From Amborella trichopoda (lineage: Eukaryota > Streptophyta > Magnoliopsida > Amborellales > Amborellaceae): a stretch of DNA of 64,000 nt. Below, in pieces: positions 24,152 to 34,659 of the stretch (its first letter is position 1; every line of letters begins with the position of its first letter). The stretch is from contig NW_006499617.1 of NCBI RefSeq assembly GCF_000471905.2, positions 1,273,321 to 1,337,320 of the forward strand, given 5' to 3'. The notes under the pieces were generated by a model, which did not search any database, was not told the DNA's origin, and was given only the letters and a program-made list of their open reading frames with translations. A program made the translations under genes and the position numbers.

Positions 24152-24670
24152 TTATGTTCTGCTACAATCAGAAGAAGAGCTTTCACTTGGCCCTAAGGAA
24201 GGGTCAAGTCCTTTCAAAACATCAATGAGCCCCTCTCCTTGATCGATCGAAGTTTCCATTCTCTCGCCAACAACCGAACAGTTTTCTTTGGGAACCTCCA
24301 AGTTTAGAGCTAGAGAGTCTAGAGAGGAAAAAGAGTATATATCAATAACCTCTGATTTTGCTGATTTCCTAGTTGTCACCTTTTGACGAAGCCCCGGCTG
24401 AGAAGGAGCCGCTCTAGCCACAAAACTCCATGTGATTCTGCTATGAACGACTAAGACTAAAGCGGCTGATGGTGGAGGAGTAGCGAATGTTTCCCTGGCT
24501 TCTTCATGAAGATTTAAACTTTTTGCCTACTTGGAAGACATCTTCAAAGGAGAAGAATCGTCGGGCTTCCTCTTCCCTTGAGAGTCTGGATTAGCAGACT
24601 CCAATGCCTCCCGTAGAATTATATCTGATATAAAGGCCTTCTTGACCAAAGGGGCAATATCATAAACCAT
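24152..24670 (-). pseudogene. antisense extra ORF of the Tat-like element
   Basis: On the strand opposite to pol, one frame runs from an ATG at 24670 (MVYDIAPLVKKAF) to a stop at 24152. It has a single in-frame TAG after SSPLKMSSK. That is about 172 codons, rich in Ser, Lys and Glu, with a charged low-complexity tail (LGPSESSSSDCSRT). Some Tat-lineage elements are known to have an antisense ORF between pol and the 3' LTR, and the position fits. The function is unknown and no domain was recognised. Confidence 0.5.
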
Positions 24671-24950
24671 GTTCAAATGGTCTTTTGTTTTTCAGCTCGT
24701 ATCACGAGACCCACTGGTTTCTTTCAGACTAATGGGAGAGGGAGAATGTCCCTTCCCCGCTTTTCTCGTCACCAAGCTTCCTCTAGCAAAAGGAGGGCTC
24801 TGCCCTTCTTGGTTTCTCTCTCTCCTTTACGTGGATGGAGGTTCACTTGATGAAGCACCCAGACCCTGGCAGAGTTTAACGCTAGTGTCTCTCTCAAAAA
24901 TTTGGTATAGTCTCTCTCTCTAAAATTTTGTTGAAAATTTTTATAGTGGG

Positions 24951-25187
24951 AAATTTTTTTATATGTATTGTTGCATACCAAATATGTGTAATGCAATTTT
25001 TACCTGAAAATATTTTATACGAAAATGTTTTATACCTACCAAATGTATCCTAAATGGTATAAACCCAAGTTACGCAAATAGGTGACCCAAACAAGAGATT
25101 TTGCATAACCTGGATATTATCTACAATCTATCCAAACAACCATTTCTCAATAACTAGGTTTTGACATAACCAGGGTTTGCATAACCA
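24951..25187. other. AT-rich flank with MITE-like motifs
   Basis: Phrases such as CCAAACAA and GGTTTGCATAACC recur in both orientations, as in small TIR elements. The sequence after the chromovirus 3' LTR (30784-30814) ends CAAGCAAGCCCTTA, a common Tourist-like terminus. The chromovirus may therefore have landed in such an element. I could not define its ends. Confidence 0.3.
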
Positions 25188-25671
25188 TGTTATAATCCAA
25201 AACACGGTTCGTGGCTGGGCCAAGAAGCGTCCTAGGGCCCAAGAAGGAAAAAAAGGAGCAATGATGTAATAAAGAAGATTATTTGAGTTTATTTTAATTG
25301 TTATTTCTATATTTCTTTAGAGCAAGTTTAGTCATTTATTTTAAGTTGATAATGGGTGGTTGTGATTAAATAAGCTGGATGGTTAGGATTTCATAGGACC
25401 TTTTTAGGGTTATGAGTTATTTAAATACTTATTATTGAAGGGTTTAGGGAAGTTAGATTGTTATTTTGCAGATAACGATTTGGTGAATAATTTTTGGGAG
25501 GTGGATTCCTCTTGGTTTGTGATATTTCCTTCTTTTCTTCTATTCTTATTATCTTTAAGGCTTGTTCTCTAGAGATCTCTCTGCGAATTAATTTGTTGAT
25601 TTTGCACTCTAGATATTCCTCAGCAAATTAAGGTGCTGATTTTTGTAGAAAAAAAACCCTAATTTTCATCA
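25188..25671 (+). repeat. 5' LTR of the Galadriel-like element
   Basis: It is collinear with 30307-30783 from TTCGTGGCTGG to the end CATCA. The first 20 or so bases (TGTTATAATCC...) match poorly, so the true start could be as far right as about 25205. It includes GTTATGAGTTATTTAAATAC, a likely promoter-proximal AT-rich block. Confidence 0.8.
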
Positions 25672-25685
25672 ATTAGTATCAGAGT
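25672..25685 (+). other. degenerate primer-binding site
   Basis: TAGTATCAGAGT follows the LTR end by two bases. It differs by a base or two from TGGTATCAGAGC, the common plant initiator-Met tRNA primer site, which is seen intact at 36584 and, except for its last base, at 52287. Confidence 0.7.
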
Positions 25686-25693
25686 GGGTTTCG

Positions 25694-26937
25694 ATGGCTT
25701 CAAACGAGACACCCCTTGATGGATTAAAGTTATTGATTGAAGTAGTTCAAGCCCTAGCAGATAGAGTAGACAAATTCATGCCTGTAGCTGAGAGAGTAGA
25801 TGAGCTTGTGAAAAAGTTCGCTCAGCTTTAAGATGGAATGAATCTGGAGACTGATGTTGAAATTCAAGGCAATAGAGGTGAAAGAGGTATGCATCTCGTT
25901 CCTAACCAACCTCAGGCAGCCTCGATTAATGAGGAATTCAATGACCGAATTCTTCATTAATTGGAAAGAGAAAGAGAACCAGGAATAAAAATTGATATTC
26001 CAGAGTTGCATGGTCGATTTTATGCATATGATTTTCTTGATTGGCTAATTAAAGTAGAGAAGATGTTTGAGTACAAAGATATTGCAGATCATAGAAAAGT
26101 AAAATTAGTAGCCACAAAATTTTCTAGGCATGCATTGGTTTGGTGGGATGATTTGCAGCAGAATCGTCATCGACAAGGCAAGGAAAAACATAGTTCATGG
26201 GAAAAGATGAAGACAACGATGGGCCGAAGATTTTTATTAGTAAATTATATCTGAACCTTATATCAGAGGTGTTAAAACCTCAAACAAGGTGAAAAGTTGG
26301 TAAGTAACTATACTGAAGAGTTATATATTTTGACATCTACGACAAATTTACAAGAGTATGGAGATCAAAAAATAAGTCACTACTTGAATGGGCTAAATCA
26401 AGGCATTCAGAATGAATTGGCCTTCAAAGATGTCTATAAGATGTCGGATGCCTATACTTTAGCCCTCAAAGTAGAGGAAATAGTCAATCTGAGCCTTGGG
26501 AGACAAGAGGCTCTACTTCAACATAGGGGTAGCAAGCTTTACCTATTAGAAGACCACCTATGGGGCGTGGAAACCAAACCTCTCAGAATTTCTCAACTAG
26601 GCCAAACCCTAATATGGGGGGAGATGGTGTTGAGCGAGGGCTGGAAGCACCTAAAATACCTCGTGATGATACACAAATTATGTGTTTCAAGTGCCAACAA
26701 CTTGGGCATAGAGCATTCAATTGCCCCTCATATCAACCCCCTGTCAAAGTTAATTTGGCAGAAGAAAATTATGAAGTAGATGTTGATGAAGGATACAGCT
26801 ATGAAGGCCAGGGTGATATTGGGACGAGCCAATCTTATGAACGGACTGAGCCTTTCAAATGTGAGATTGAGGAGTTGTACAGAGATGAAAGCGGTGAAGC
26901 CTTAGTTGCCCAGCAAACCATACTATCAACCCCATGA
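25694..26937 (+). pseudogene. chromovirus Gag (decayed)
   Basis: It starts at ATG 25694 (MASNETPLDGLKLL) and meets a TAA after KKFAQL. The Gag domain is open at 25961-26254 (YAYDFLDWLIKVEKMFEY, then ALVWWDDLQ). A frame change is followed by 26297-26779 (GDQKISHYLNGLN). A second frame change leads to 26560-26937, which carries a zinc knuckle CFKCQQLGHRAFNC (CX2CX4HX4C). The three pieces in different frames mark at least two indels. Confidence 0.85.
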
Positions 26938-26959
26938 CCTAGTGAGGAAGAGAGGTGAT

Positions 26960-28870
26960 TGTGACGCAATATTTTTTGAACAACTTGCATATCAAGAGGC
27001 AAGTTATGTACAATACTAACTGATGGTGGGAGCAGTGAAAACATTGTGTCTAAAGAGATGGTGAATAAACTTCAATTGAATGAGCATAAGCACCCATGCC
27101 CATATCATATCCAGTGGTTTAAGAAAAGATGTGAGGTACCAGTTCTTACTCAATATTTAATCTCTTTTTCCATTGGTGCTAATTATAAAGATGAAATGTG
27201 TTGTAATGTAGCACCTATGGATGCATGTCACATATTACTTGGTAGACCATGGCTTTATGATCATGATATATTAAATAAAACTAAACAAAACATTATTCTT
27301 TTGTCAATGATGATGTTAATATCACACTCCACCCTATGAAGCAACTTCCTGCACCAAATCTACTAAAGAGGAGGATCCAAAGTTGCTTAATGTGCAAAAC
27401 TTAAAAAGGGGCAGCAAGGATATGGATGTGATTTAAGTGTTGCTTGCAAAAGAAATTTTTGCACCGACTGCAATTCCTAGGTCTCTTGAACCTCTACTTG
27501 AGAAGTATAAAGATTTGATGCTTGAAGAATTACCTTATGGTCTTCCTCCAATAAGAAATATTCAGCATCACATTGAGTTGGTGCCTGGTTCTAGCCTACC
27601 AAATTTGGCCCATTATCGAATGAGCCCCATGGAACATGAAGACATGTATAAACAAGTTGTTGATTTACTTAAGAAGGGATTGATTCGAGAAAGCATGTCA
27701 CCATGTGTCGTCCCTGCATTACTGACTCTAAAAAAAGATGGGTCATGGAGGATGTGCGTGGACAGTCGAGCAATCAACAAAATTACAATCAAGTACCGAT
27801 TTCCCATACCCAAGCTCGATGATATGCTTCATGGAGCCAAAGTTTTCTCAAAGATTGATTTAAGGAGTGGGTATCATCAAATTTGGATTCGCCTTGGGGA
27901 TGAATGGAAGACTGCATTGAAAACTCAAGATGGACTCTATGAGTGGCTTGTGATGCCATTCAGGCTTTCTAATGCACTAAGCACATTCATGCGCCTAATG
28001 ACTGAGGTACTTTGTTATTTTATTGGTAAATTTGTTGTGGTTTATTTTGATGATATATTGATTTTTAGTGCTAACCTTTGAGATCATCTTAACCACTTGG
28101 AACAAGTTTTTGATGTGCTAAGGAAAGAATCACTTATTGTGAATTTGAGAAAATGCTAATTTATGACGGACAATGTCGTCTTTCTTGAGTATGTTGCTTC
28201 ATCTGAGGGAATTAAGATGGATCAAGAAAAGATGAAGGCCATAGATGAGTGGCTGGTGCCAAAGTCACTCACTGAGGTGCGATCTTTTCATGCCCTAGCG
28301 ACCTTTTATCGTCGATTTATCAGAAATTTCATCACTTTAATAGCACCAGTGGCTGATTGTATGAGGGCGGGAGGATTTTCATGGAGTCCCGCTACTAAAA
28401 AGAGCTTCATTCTAATTAAACAAAAGATGATGCAAGCACCAATACTTGCCTTATCAGATTTTTTTAAGGTGTTTGAGGTGGAAACCGATGCATCAAATAT
28501 TGGCATAGGGCAGTTATAAGTCAAGAGGGGTGACAAGTGGCCTTCTTAAGTAAGAAGTTTAATGAAGCGTAAAAAATGTATTCCGTCTATGACCTCGATT
28601 TTTATGCAGTGGTGCAAGCCTTACGTTACTGAAGGCACTACCTAATTCATAGGGAGTTTGTTCCATACTCAGATCATGAAGCACTCCAGTATTTGAGTTC
28701 CCAGAAGTTGAATGTGAGACATGCTAAGTAGATGGCCTTCCTACAAGAATGCACCTTCTTATTAAAGCACAAGGCTGAAACCCAAAATAAGGCAGTTGAT
28801 GCTTTAAGTAGAAGGGTAGTGTTGCTCAGAACTTTGTCTATAGAAGTATTGGGGTTTGAAGTGATGAAAG
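26960..28870 (+). pseudogene. chromovirus protease, RT and RNase H (decayed)
   Basis: Protease reads LTDGGSSENIVSKEMV, then CHILLGRPWLYDHD (about 27010-27270). RT is open at 27437-28081 with [30 protein letters not shown] and the catalytic YFDD at 28042-28053. After a stop it continues at 28163-28519 into the connection ([19 protein letters not shown]) and RNase H ([14 protein letters not shown]). RNase H continues with further stops to NKAVDALSRR at about 28815. The RT catalytic Asps are intact. Confidence 0.9.
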
Positions 28871-30296
28871 GCCAATATAAAGTTGACCAATTTTCAGCAA
28901 ATTCTTGAAAGGTGTGTTGATGGGCGAGACCATACGGGTGAGTATCTCATGCATGATGGTTGTCTATTTAAAGGTGTACGGTTATGTATACCTGATTGTT
29001 CCCTAAAGGAGAAGATAATCATGGAGCTTCATGATGGAGGCTTAGGTGGGCACTTTGGGAAGGACAAAACTATGGCTACGATTAGAGAAAGTATTTTTAG
29101 CCACATATGTGAAGGGATGTTCATTGATTTGTGACCCGATATCGAACTTGCCAAGTATCTAAAGGTCGCACACAAAATACAGTTCTTTATACTCCTCTTC
29201 CTGTTCCAGATGCCACATGGGTTGATAACCTTATGGACTTTGTACTTGGACTTCCATGTACCACACGAGGTATGGACTCTATTTATGTTGTTGTTGATTG
29301 ATTTTCCAAAATGACACATTTTATTCTTTGTAGGAGAACTATGGATGCTACACATATTGCCAAACTCTTTTTCAAAGATATTGTATGGCTACATGATATT
29401 CCTAAGTCTATTACATCTGATCGGGATAAAAAATTCTTAAGTCATTTTTGACGCACTTTGTGGAAGCGCATAGAAACTAACCTTCAATTTTTTAGCTCTT
29501 ATCATCTTCAAACAGATGGACATATCGAAATAGTGAATAGGAGCCTTGGTAACCTCTTGAAGAGTATTTTTGGTGATGGCATATATCAGTAGGACCTCGT
29601 TTTGCCCCAGGCTGAGTTTAGTTACAACAGTTCAGTGAATCGGTCTACAGGAAAATCACCACTTGAGATTGTTAATGGACAGACTTCTAATAATGTACTG
29701 GACCTAGTGCCATTACCCATGCCAAGAAAAATAAGTGATGATTTTAATGCTTTTGCTGAGCACATTCATGATTTGCAAGCTCAATCAAGAAGAAAAATGA
29801 GGAAAGCAATGTAAAGTCTCGAAAAGCCTCAAATGAACATAGGAGAGAGAAAAATTTCAAGAATGATGAGTTAATAATGGTGTATCTGCGAAAGGAGAGG
29901 TTTCCATTGGGACCCTATAATAAATTCAGGTCCAAGAAAATGGGCCTTTGCCGCATTTTGAAACAATATGGGAACAATGTATGTAAGGTGGAATTACCAA
30001 AGGCATTGGATATCTCCCCGATATTTAATTTATTTGAGTTTCATGGAGACCCTCTAGCAGTCAAAGAAGAAGTAGTTGATATGATGAAGCAATTACCGGA
30101 TGAGGAAATTGAGAAATTTTTGAAGACTGAAAGCTTTCAAACTTGAAACGGTTCTTATTGCCACTATCCAGTCAAATGGAAGGGCATGTCATACTCTGAT
30201 AGCACGTGAATTTCTGACCAAGAGTTCAAAAGGTTGGATCCAGACTTATATCGCATCTATACTGAAGCCAACTCGCTGGAGTCGAGTTCCTTTCAA
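28871..30296 (+). pseudogene. chromovirus integrase with chromodomain-like end (decayed)
   Basis: The zinc-binding part starts at 28883 (ELHDGGLGGHFGKDKT). Across frames the catalytic triad can be read: Asp in [10 protein letters not shown], Asp in [10 protein letters not shown] and Glu in TDGHIEIVNRSLGN. The later open stretches are 29602-29814 and 29877-30146. After an in-frame TGA at 30144 the same frame gives VKWKG (30171-30185) and then DQEFKRLDPDLYRIY. This is a chromodomain-like C-terminus that would target chromatin. It ends at the PPT. Confidence 0.85.
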
Positions 30297-30783
30297 CTAG
30301 GGGGAATGATACAGCCATGCCCCAGTCAATAGTTCGTGGCTGGTCCAAGAAGGGTCGTAGGGCCCAAGAGGGAAAGAAATGGGAAATGATGTAATAAGGA
30401 AGATTATTTGGGTTTATTTTAATTGTTATTTTTTTATTTCTTTAGGGCATGTTTAGTCATTTATTTTAAGTTAATAATGGGTGGTTGTGATTAAATAAGA
30501 CGGATGGCTAGGATTTTGTAGGAACTTTTTAGGGTTATGAGTTATTTAAATACTTGTTAGGGGAGTTAGATTGTTATTTTGCATAGAACGATTTGGTGAA
30601 TAAACTTTGGGAGGTGGATTCCTCTTAGTTGGTGATATTTCCTTCTTTTCTTCTATTCTTATTGTCTTTAAGACTTGTTCTCTCGAGAAATTTCTGCGAA
30701 TTAATTTGCTGATTTTTCTCTCTAGATATCCCTTTGCAAATTATGGTGCTAGTTTTGTAGAAAAACAACCCTAATTTGCATCA
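30297..30783 (+). repeat. polypurine tract and 3' LTR of the Galadriel-like element
   Basis: The PPT CTAGGGGGAA (30297-30306) is followed by an LTR starting TGATACAGCC at 30307 and ending GCATCA at 30783. It matches the 5' LTR with small indels. The flanking TTTAC does not repeat at the left end. Confidence 0.85.
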
Positions 30784-31046
30784 TTTACCCTATTATTCAA
30801 GCAAGCCCTTAGTTTTTTTCTTTCTCAAAATTCATAAATGTTCAATAATAAAAAGGGAGTTTTCTAATATTATAAGCCTTGTGAGGAACTTGAAAAAAAT
30901 TTTCTTAGTCTAAAAAATGTATGGTGGGGTTTGCAATTTTATTTTTAATTTAGTTTGGATTAACAACGAGTGCAAATGAGTGAATAATAAGACTGTTAAA
31001 AATTGTACTTTGGTCTTAGTTGTTGACGATTGCAGCATTACATATT

Positions 31047-31556
31047 GGGAAAGGTTTCTATACTTCCCCAATAGCATAGAAAATCTATGCTTCCCCTTAC
31101 ATCCAGCCATCCAATTTTGATCAAGAGAGTCACTCACCATTTGATCATAGATCTGATGTCTCAAAGTATTTTATTTTTTGTTTTTTATACAAATTGTGTG
31201 AATATGAAATTTGGTATGTGAGATATTTTCATTGGGTCTCACCTATAAAAAATATTAAAAATAATGTTTTGATAAAAATAAATGACCAAAATACCCCTTG
31301 AAATTTTTAGGGGTATTTTGGTCATTTTATTTTATTGAAAATATTGTTTTTATATTTTTTTCTAGTGCGAGTTTAATAGAAGATTGGACGTCCAAAATTT
31401 GGTATTAAAATAGTTTATAAAAAAAATTAAAAATAAAATAGTGTAGAGATGTGACATTGTGCTTGGGATAATTTTTGCCCTCCATTCAAAATGGACGGTT
31501 GGATAAGGGAAAGTATATAAGTTTTATGTTATAGGGGAAGTATAGAAAGCTTGCCC
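31047..31556. mobile_element. foldback-type MITE
   Basis: The ends are inverted copies: GGGAAAGGTTTCTATACTTC on the left, and on the right the complement of GGGCAAGCTTTCTATACTTC. Inner blocks also pair (CCATCCAATTTTGATC on the left against CAAAATGGACGGTTGG on the right). The centre near 31308 is a long palindrome of GACCAAAATACCCC with GGGGTATTTTGGTC. The whole 510 bp could fold on itself. No clear TSD was found and no ORF is present. Confidence 0.75.
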
Positions 31557-31752
31557 TTACCTCTCAACTTCGTTTCCGTGTCTATCTACTATATATTTAG
31601 TGAGAAGGTGACCCACTTTATTTACATGAGAAGTGTCTTTTTTATTACCAGTTTTACCCTTTTGAGTTTAATATTATACCAATTTTGAGATATTGTTCCT
31701 TTTTTTATTTTCTTTTTTTTAACTATTTTTTCTCTCTCTCTCATTTAAATAA

Positions 31753-32146
31753 GGGTGCAATTTGCATACGGATGCATCCGTAGGTGTAGAGGTAAGGTGA
31801 ACCTTCAAATGTTATCATGGTATATAATTTTGATGTAAAATATTCTTAGGATTATCTCAAAATCTATTTTTATATCTAATTAAAAAATTTTAAATTTCAA
31901 AAATGGTTAAAATCAAGTAGATCTATAAACGTATGAAATTATTGAAAATGGACAATGTAGATAATATGTTGTAAAATGCACTATTTCTGAGACTTAAAAT
32001 CTTCTTATTTTTCATAGTCATACACCTCGATATCGAGATGATCAATCAAAGGGTTTTTCAACATTAAAACTACCTTTTTCGATGGACTTTTTAGTGGCAT
32101 CCATAGTTCTACATTATAAGGTGGCATCCTTATATAAACTTTTTCC
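31753..32146. mobile_element. MULE-like MITE, copy 1 (394 bp, 9-bp TSD)
   Basis: It is flanked by a perfect TTTAAATAA at 31744-31752 and 32147-32155. It starts GGGTGCAATTTGC and ends as the complement of GGAAAAAGTTTATATAAGG, an imperfect TIR. It is collinear over its whole length with 33608-34001, in the same orientation. The 9-bp TSD points to the Mutator superfamily. It is non-coding. Confidence 0.85.
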
Positions 32147-32280
32147 TTTAAATAAACACTTATATTGAATGTGCTTATTTATATATTTCAGGGAAAGATA
32201 TTTCCCAATTTTATGAGCTCTCCCTCTCTCCGAGACGTCTCTTTCCATAGACTTTATTTTATTTCTATCTATTTAAACAT

Positions 32281-32671
32281 GGAAAAAGTTTATATAGAGC
32301 CAAGGCTGTAAACAATCAAATTAGAGTCCACCTCAGAAATTTCACTAGAAGAGGTTGTTTTGATGACCAAATATCCTCAATTTGATTATCAACATCAAGA
32401 TGCATGGGCATAGAAAAAAATGGACTTCAAGTTTTCGAATTAGTGCATCTTGTACCGCATTTTTGGACTGTCAATTTTCAAGATTTTCAAGTTTTTATCA
32501 ATTTGCTCAAGCTACACTATTTTTTAAGTTTTAAATTTTATGATTAAAGATGACAATATATTTTAAGACTATCACAAAGATTTTCAATATTGAAACCACA
32601 TTTCTTGATATTATTTGAAGGTGGGCTTTACTTTAATTGTTTAGAGCCTCAGCTCTATACAAAATGCATCC
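32281..32671. mobile_element. MITE of a second family, copy 1
   Basis: It is collinear with 33063-33450. Ends: TATAGAGCCAAGGCTGTAAA on the left, and on the right the complement of TATAGAGCTGAGGCTCTAAA, inside weaker outer GGA...TCC ends. The flanking 9-mers (TTTAAACAT and TATTATTTA) do not match, so one end may have been rearranged. Confidence 0.7.
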
Positions 32672-32813
32672 TATTATTTAAATGATTGATAAATTTTGTC
32701 GAATGGTCATTCATATTCTTCAATTTATAGAGGCACTCCTGACTTGAAGGTGAGAAAATGCAAGCGAGAGAGAGACTAATGTATACTGATCTCCTATAAA
32801 AAATAGAATAAAA

Positions 32814-33027
32814 GGAATGTGCGTGGAATAAATGTTAGATATTTATGTAACCTATGTAAGGATATAAATCCCTTTATTTGTGAGCTGATGTTTTAGTTTG
32901 AAAATAAAGTAAAAGTGTGTGGAATGTGCGTGGAATAAATGTTAGATATTTATGTAACCTATGTAAGGATATAAATCCCTTTATTTGTGAGCTGAGGTTT
33001 TAGTTTGAAAATAAAGTAAAAGTGTGT
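32814..33027. repeat. two adjoining 107-bp direct copies
   Basis: 32814-32920 and 32921-33027 are identical apart from about one base (GCTGATG versus GCTGAGG). Both start GGAATGTGCGTGGAATAAAT. This near-identity contrasts with the decayed neighbours and suggests a recent tandem duplication. Confidence 0.9.
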
Positions 33028-33062
33028 GGAGAGAGAGCCATGAGAAGCGAGGTAATGTTAAA

Positions 33063-33450
33063 GGGAATATAGAACCGAGGCTCTAAACAATCAATTTTGA
33101 GCCTACCTCAAAAAGTTTATTAGAAGAGGTTGTCTTGATGCTCAAATATCTTCAAATTGATCATCTCGACCTCAAGATGTATGGACATGAGAAAAAAAAT
33201 GGATTTCAAGTTTTGGAAATAGTGTATTTTGTAATACATTTTTAGACCGTTAATTTTCAAGATTTTTAAGTTTTCATAGATATGTTGATCTACCTTATTT
33301 TTTAAACTTTGAACTTTATAAATAAATATAAAAATATATTCTAACGCTGTCACAAAAATTTCCAATAGTAAAACCACATTTCTCGACACTATTTTAAACT
33401 AGGCTCTAATTTGATTGTTTACCGCCTAGGCCCCATACAAACAGCACCCC
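33063..33450. mobile_element. MITE of the second family, copy 2 (9-bp TSD)
   Basis: It is flanked by a perfect AATGTTAAA at 33054-33062 and 33451-33459. Its inner ends GAGGCTCTAAACAATC and GATTGTTTACCGCCT are imperfect inverted copies. It is collinear with 32281-32671. It lies inside the inverted-arm element 32672-33581 and is therefore younger than it. Confidence 0.85.
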
Positions 33451-33607
33451 AATGTTAAATGGGTACGGTTTGTGTAATCCATCCCTCGCTTTCATTTTCT
33501 CACCTTCAAGTCAGGAGTGCCTCTCTAAATTCAAGAATATGAATGACTATTTCAAAAAAATTATCAATCATTTAAATAATATTTTCTTACCTTATGATTA
33601 ATATGAA

Positions 33608-34001
33608 GGGTGCAGTTGGCATAGGGATGCATCCGTATGTGTCGAGGTAAAGTGCACCTTCAAATTTTATCATGGTATATAATTTTGATGTAAAATGTTC
33701 TTAGGATTATCTCAAATATTATATTTATATCTAATTATAAAATTTTAATATTCAAAAATGGTTAAAATCAAGTAGATTTATAAACATATGAAAATCTTGA
33801 AAATGGACGGTGTAGATAATATGTTGTAAAATACACTATTTATGAGACCTGAAATATTTTTATTTTTCATGATCATACATCTTGATGTCGAGATGATCAA
33901 TCAAAGGGTTTTTCAACATTAAAACTACCTTTTCTGATGGATTTTTGAGGTGCATCCATAATTATACATTATAATGTTGCATCCTTATATAAACTTTTTC
34001 C
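33608..34001. mobile_element. MULE-like MITE, copy 2 (394 bp, 9-bp TSD)
   Basis: It is flanked by a perfect TAATATGAA at 33599-33607 and 34002-34010. It has the same length, ends and orientation as 31753-32146. The flanking host text AATATTTTCTTACCTTATGA occurs on both sides (about 33577-33597 and 34029-34048), so the target itself was partly duplicated. Confidence 0.85.
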
Positions 34002-34068
34002 TAATATGAATGCCCGACCGTTTGAATAATATTTTCTTACCTTATGAATGACTATTTAAGAAAATATA

Positions 34069-34640
34069 TTATTCACTTGATTGTCCTTTAAAATGGATTT
34101 TTATATATATACTTCTAGTATCTAGTAAAATTTGTTCATAGAAATAATAATCCTTTCCGAGCATTTTAATAGGAAAATAGAAAGAGTCACCTATATATTT
34201 TTTTGCAATAGTTTCAGGGGTTAGAGAAAAATCTATATTTTCTAAAGGAATTGTTGATAATGTAGAAACTTTTTGGGACATGTTTAACATGTGATTATTT
34301 GATGTTTTGGCAATACCTTTTTTACCCTTGCAAGTTATCCAAAACATCTAGCAAAAATTCGTGAGTTAAGAAGTAAGTAAGGTAGTTATTTTCCCCTCGA
34401 ATATATTCAATATCAAAGCAGGAGATAGACTAAATAACTTTCTTGCAAAGATTTTTTAAGAGGTTAAATCTCTTATATGTTTTTCTAATACTTTTTAGTA
34501 GATTTACATCCAATTCTAAGCAAAAATTTTTATCTAATATATCACTTTGAAATTTAAGAATAACATTTATAATGAGTAAAATTTTCTTGTTGAATAATTT
34601 TGTTATGTAGTATTCCACACTCCCTATATTTTAATTAGTA
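34069..34640 (-). pseudogene. endogenous pararetrovirus (Caulimoviridae) fragment
   Basis: On the minus strand, 34618 down to about 34360 reads like the end of a caulimovirid RNase H: ILLIINVILKFQSDILDKNF, a damaged middle with a stop at about 34432, then FDIEYIRGENN and FLTHEFL. Just beyond it, a 92-codon stretch (34069-34347) reads NNHMLNMSQKVSTL, then DSFYFPIKMLGKDYYFYEQI. This resembles the movement-protein part of such viruses. That second call is an inference from memory of the family's style. The fragment is short and non-functional. It carries at least one stop and a frame change. Confidence 0.55.
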
Positions 34641-34659
34641 CATTATCAATTACAATATC

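Larger units (their letters stand above)
21186..24950 (+). mobile_element. second Tat-like retrotransposon fragment
   Basis: The element begins inside RNase H and runs through integrase to ILPPINGRHLKKYYP-type end sequence near 22793. Its 3' part contains a tandem array and an antisense ORF. No LTR was found on either side. The left junction truncates the Tekay-like LTR, so the boundary is a deletion or recombination breakpoint, not a clean insertion. The right limit is approximate. Confidence 0.7.
25188..30783 (+). mobile_element. full-length Galadriel-like chromovirus (dead)
   Basis: Two LTRs of about 480 bp flank, in order, a degenerate tRNA-iMet-type PBS, gag, protease, RT, RNase H, integrase, a C-terminal chromodomain-like segment and a PPT. 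The order (integrase last) makes it Ty3/gypsy. The short LTRs, the DGGSS protease motif and a chromodomain ending just before the PPT suggest a Galadriel-like chromovirus. The clade call is an inference by eye. No clear 5-bp TSD was found, and the 5' LTR start is ragged. All domains contain stops. Confidence 0.8.
32672..33581. mobile_element. element with about 100-bp inverted ends
   Basis: The left arm, 32672 to about 32770, is the reverse complement of about 33485-33581. It contains ATTTAAATGATTGATAA and GGCACTCCTGACTTGAAGG with few mismatches. Long inverted arms fit a MULE-type or foldback element. The interior contains a 107-bp direct duplication and a nested MITE (33063-33450). No transposase remnant and no clear TSD were found. 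Confidence 0.6.

Noticed and set aside
25183..30788. TSD for the Galadriel-like element
   Set aside because: AACCA on the left and TTTAC on the right do not match. The left LTR end is ragged, so no TSD is claimed.
32272..32680. 9-bp TSD for the MITE at 32281-32671
   Set aside because: TTTAAACAT and TATTATTTA share only AT-richness and do not match.
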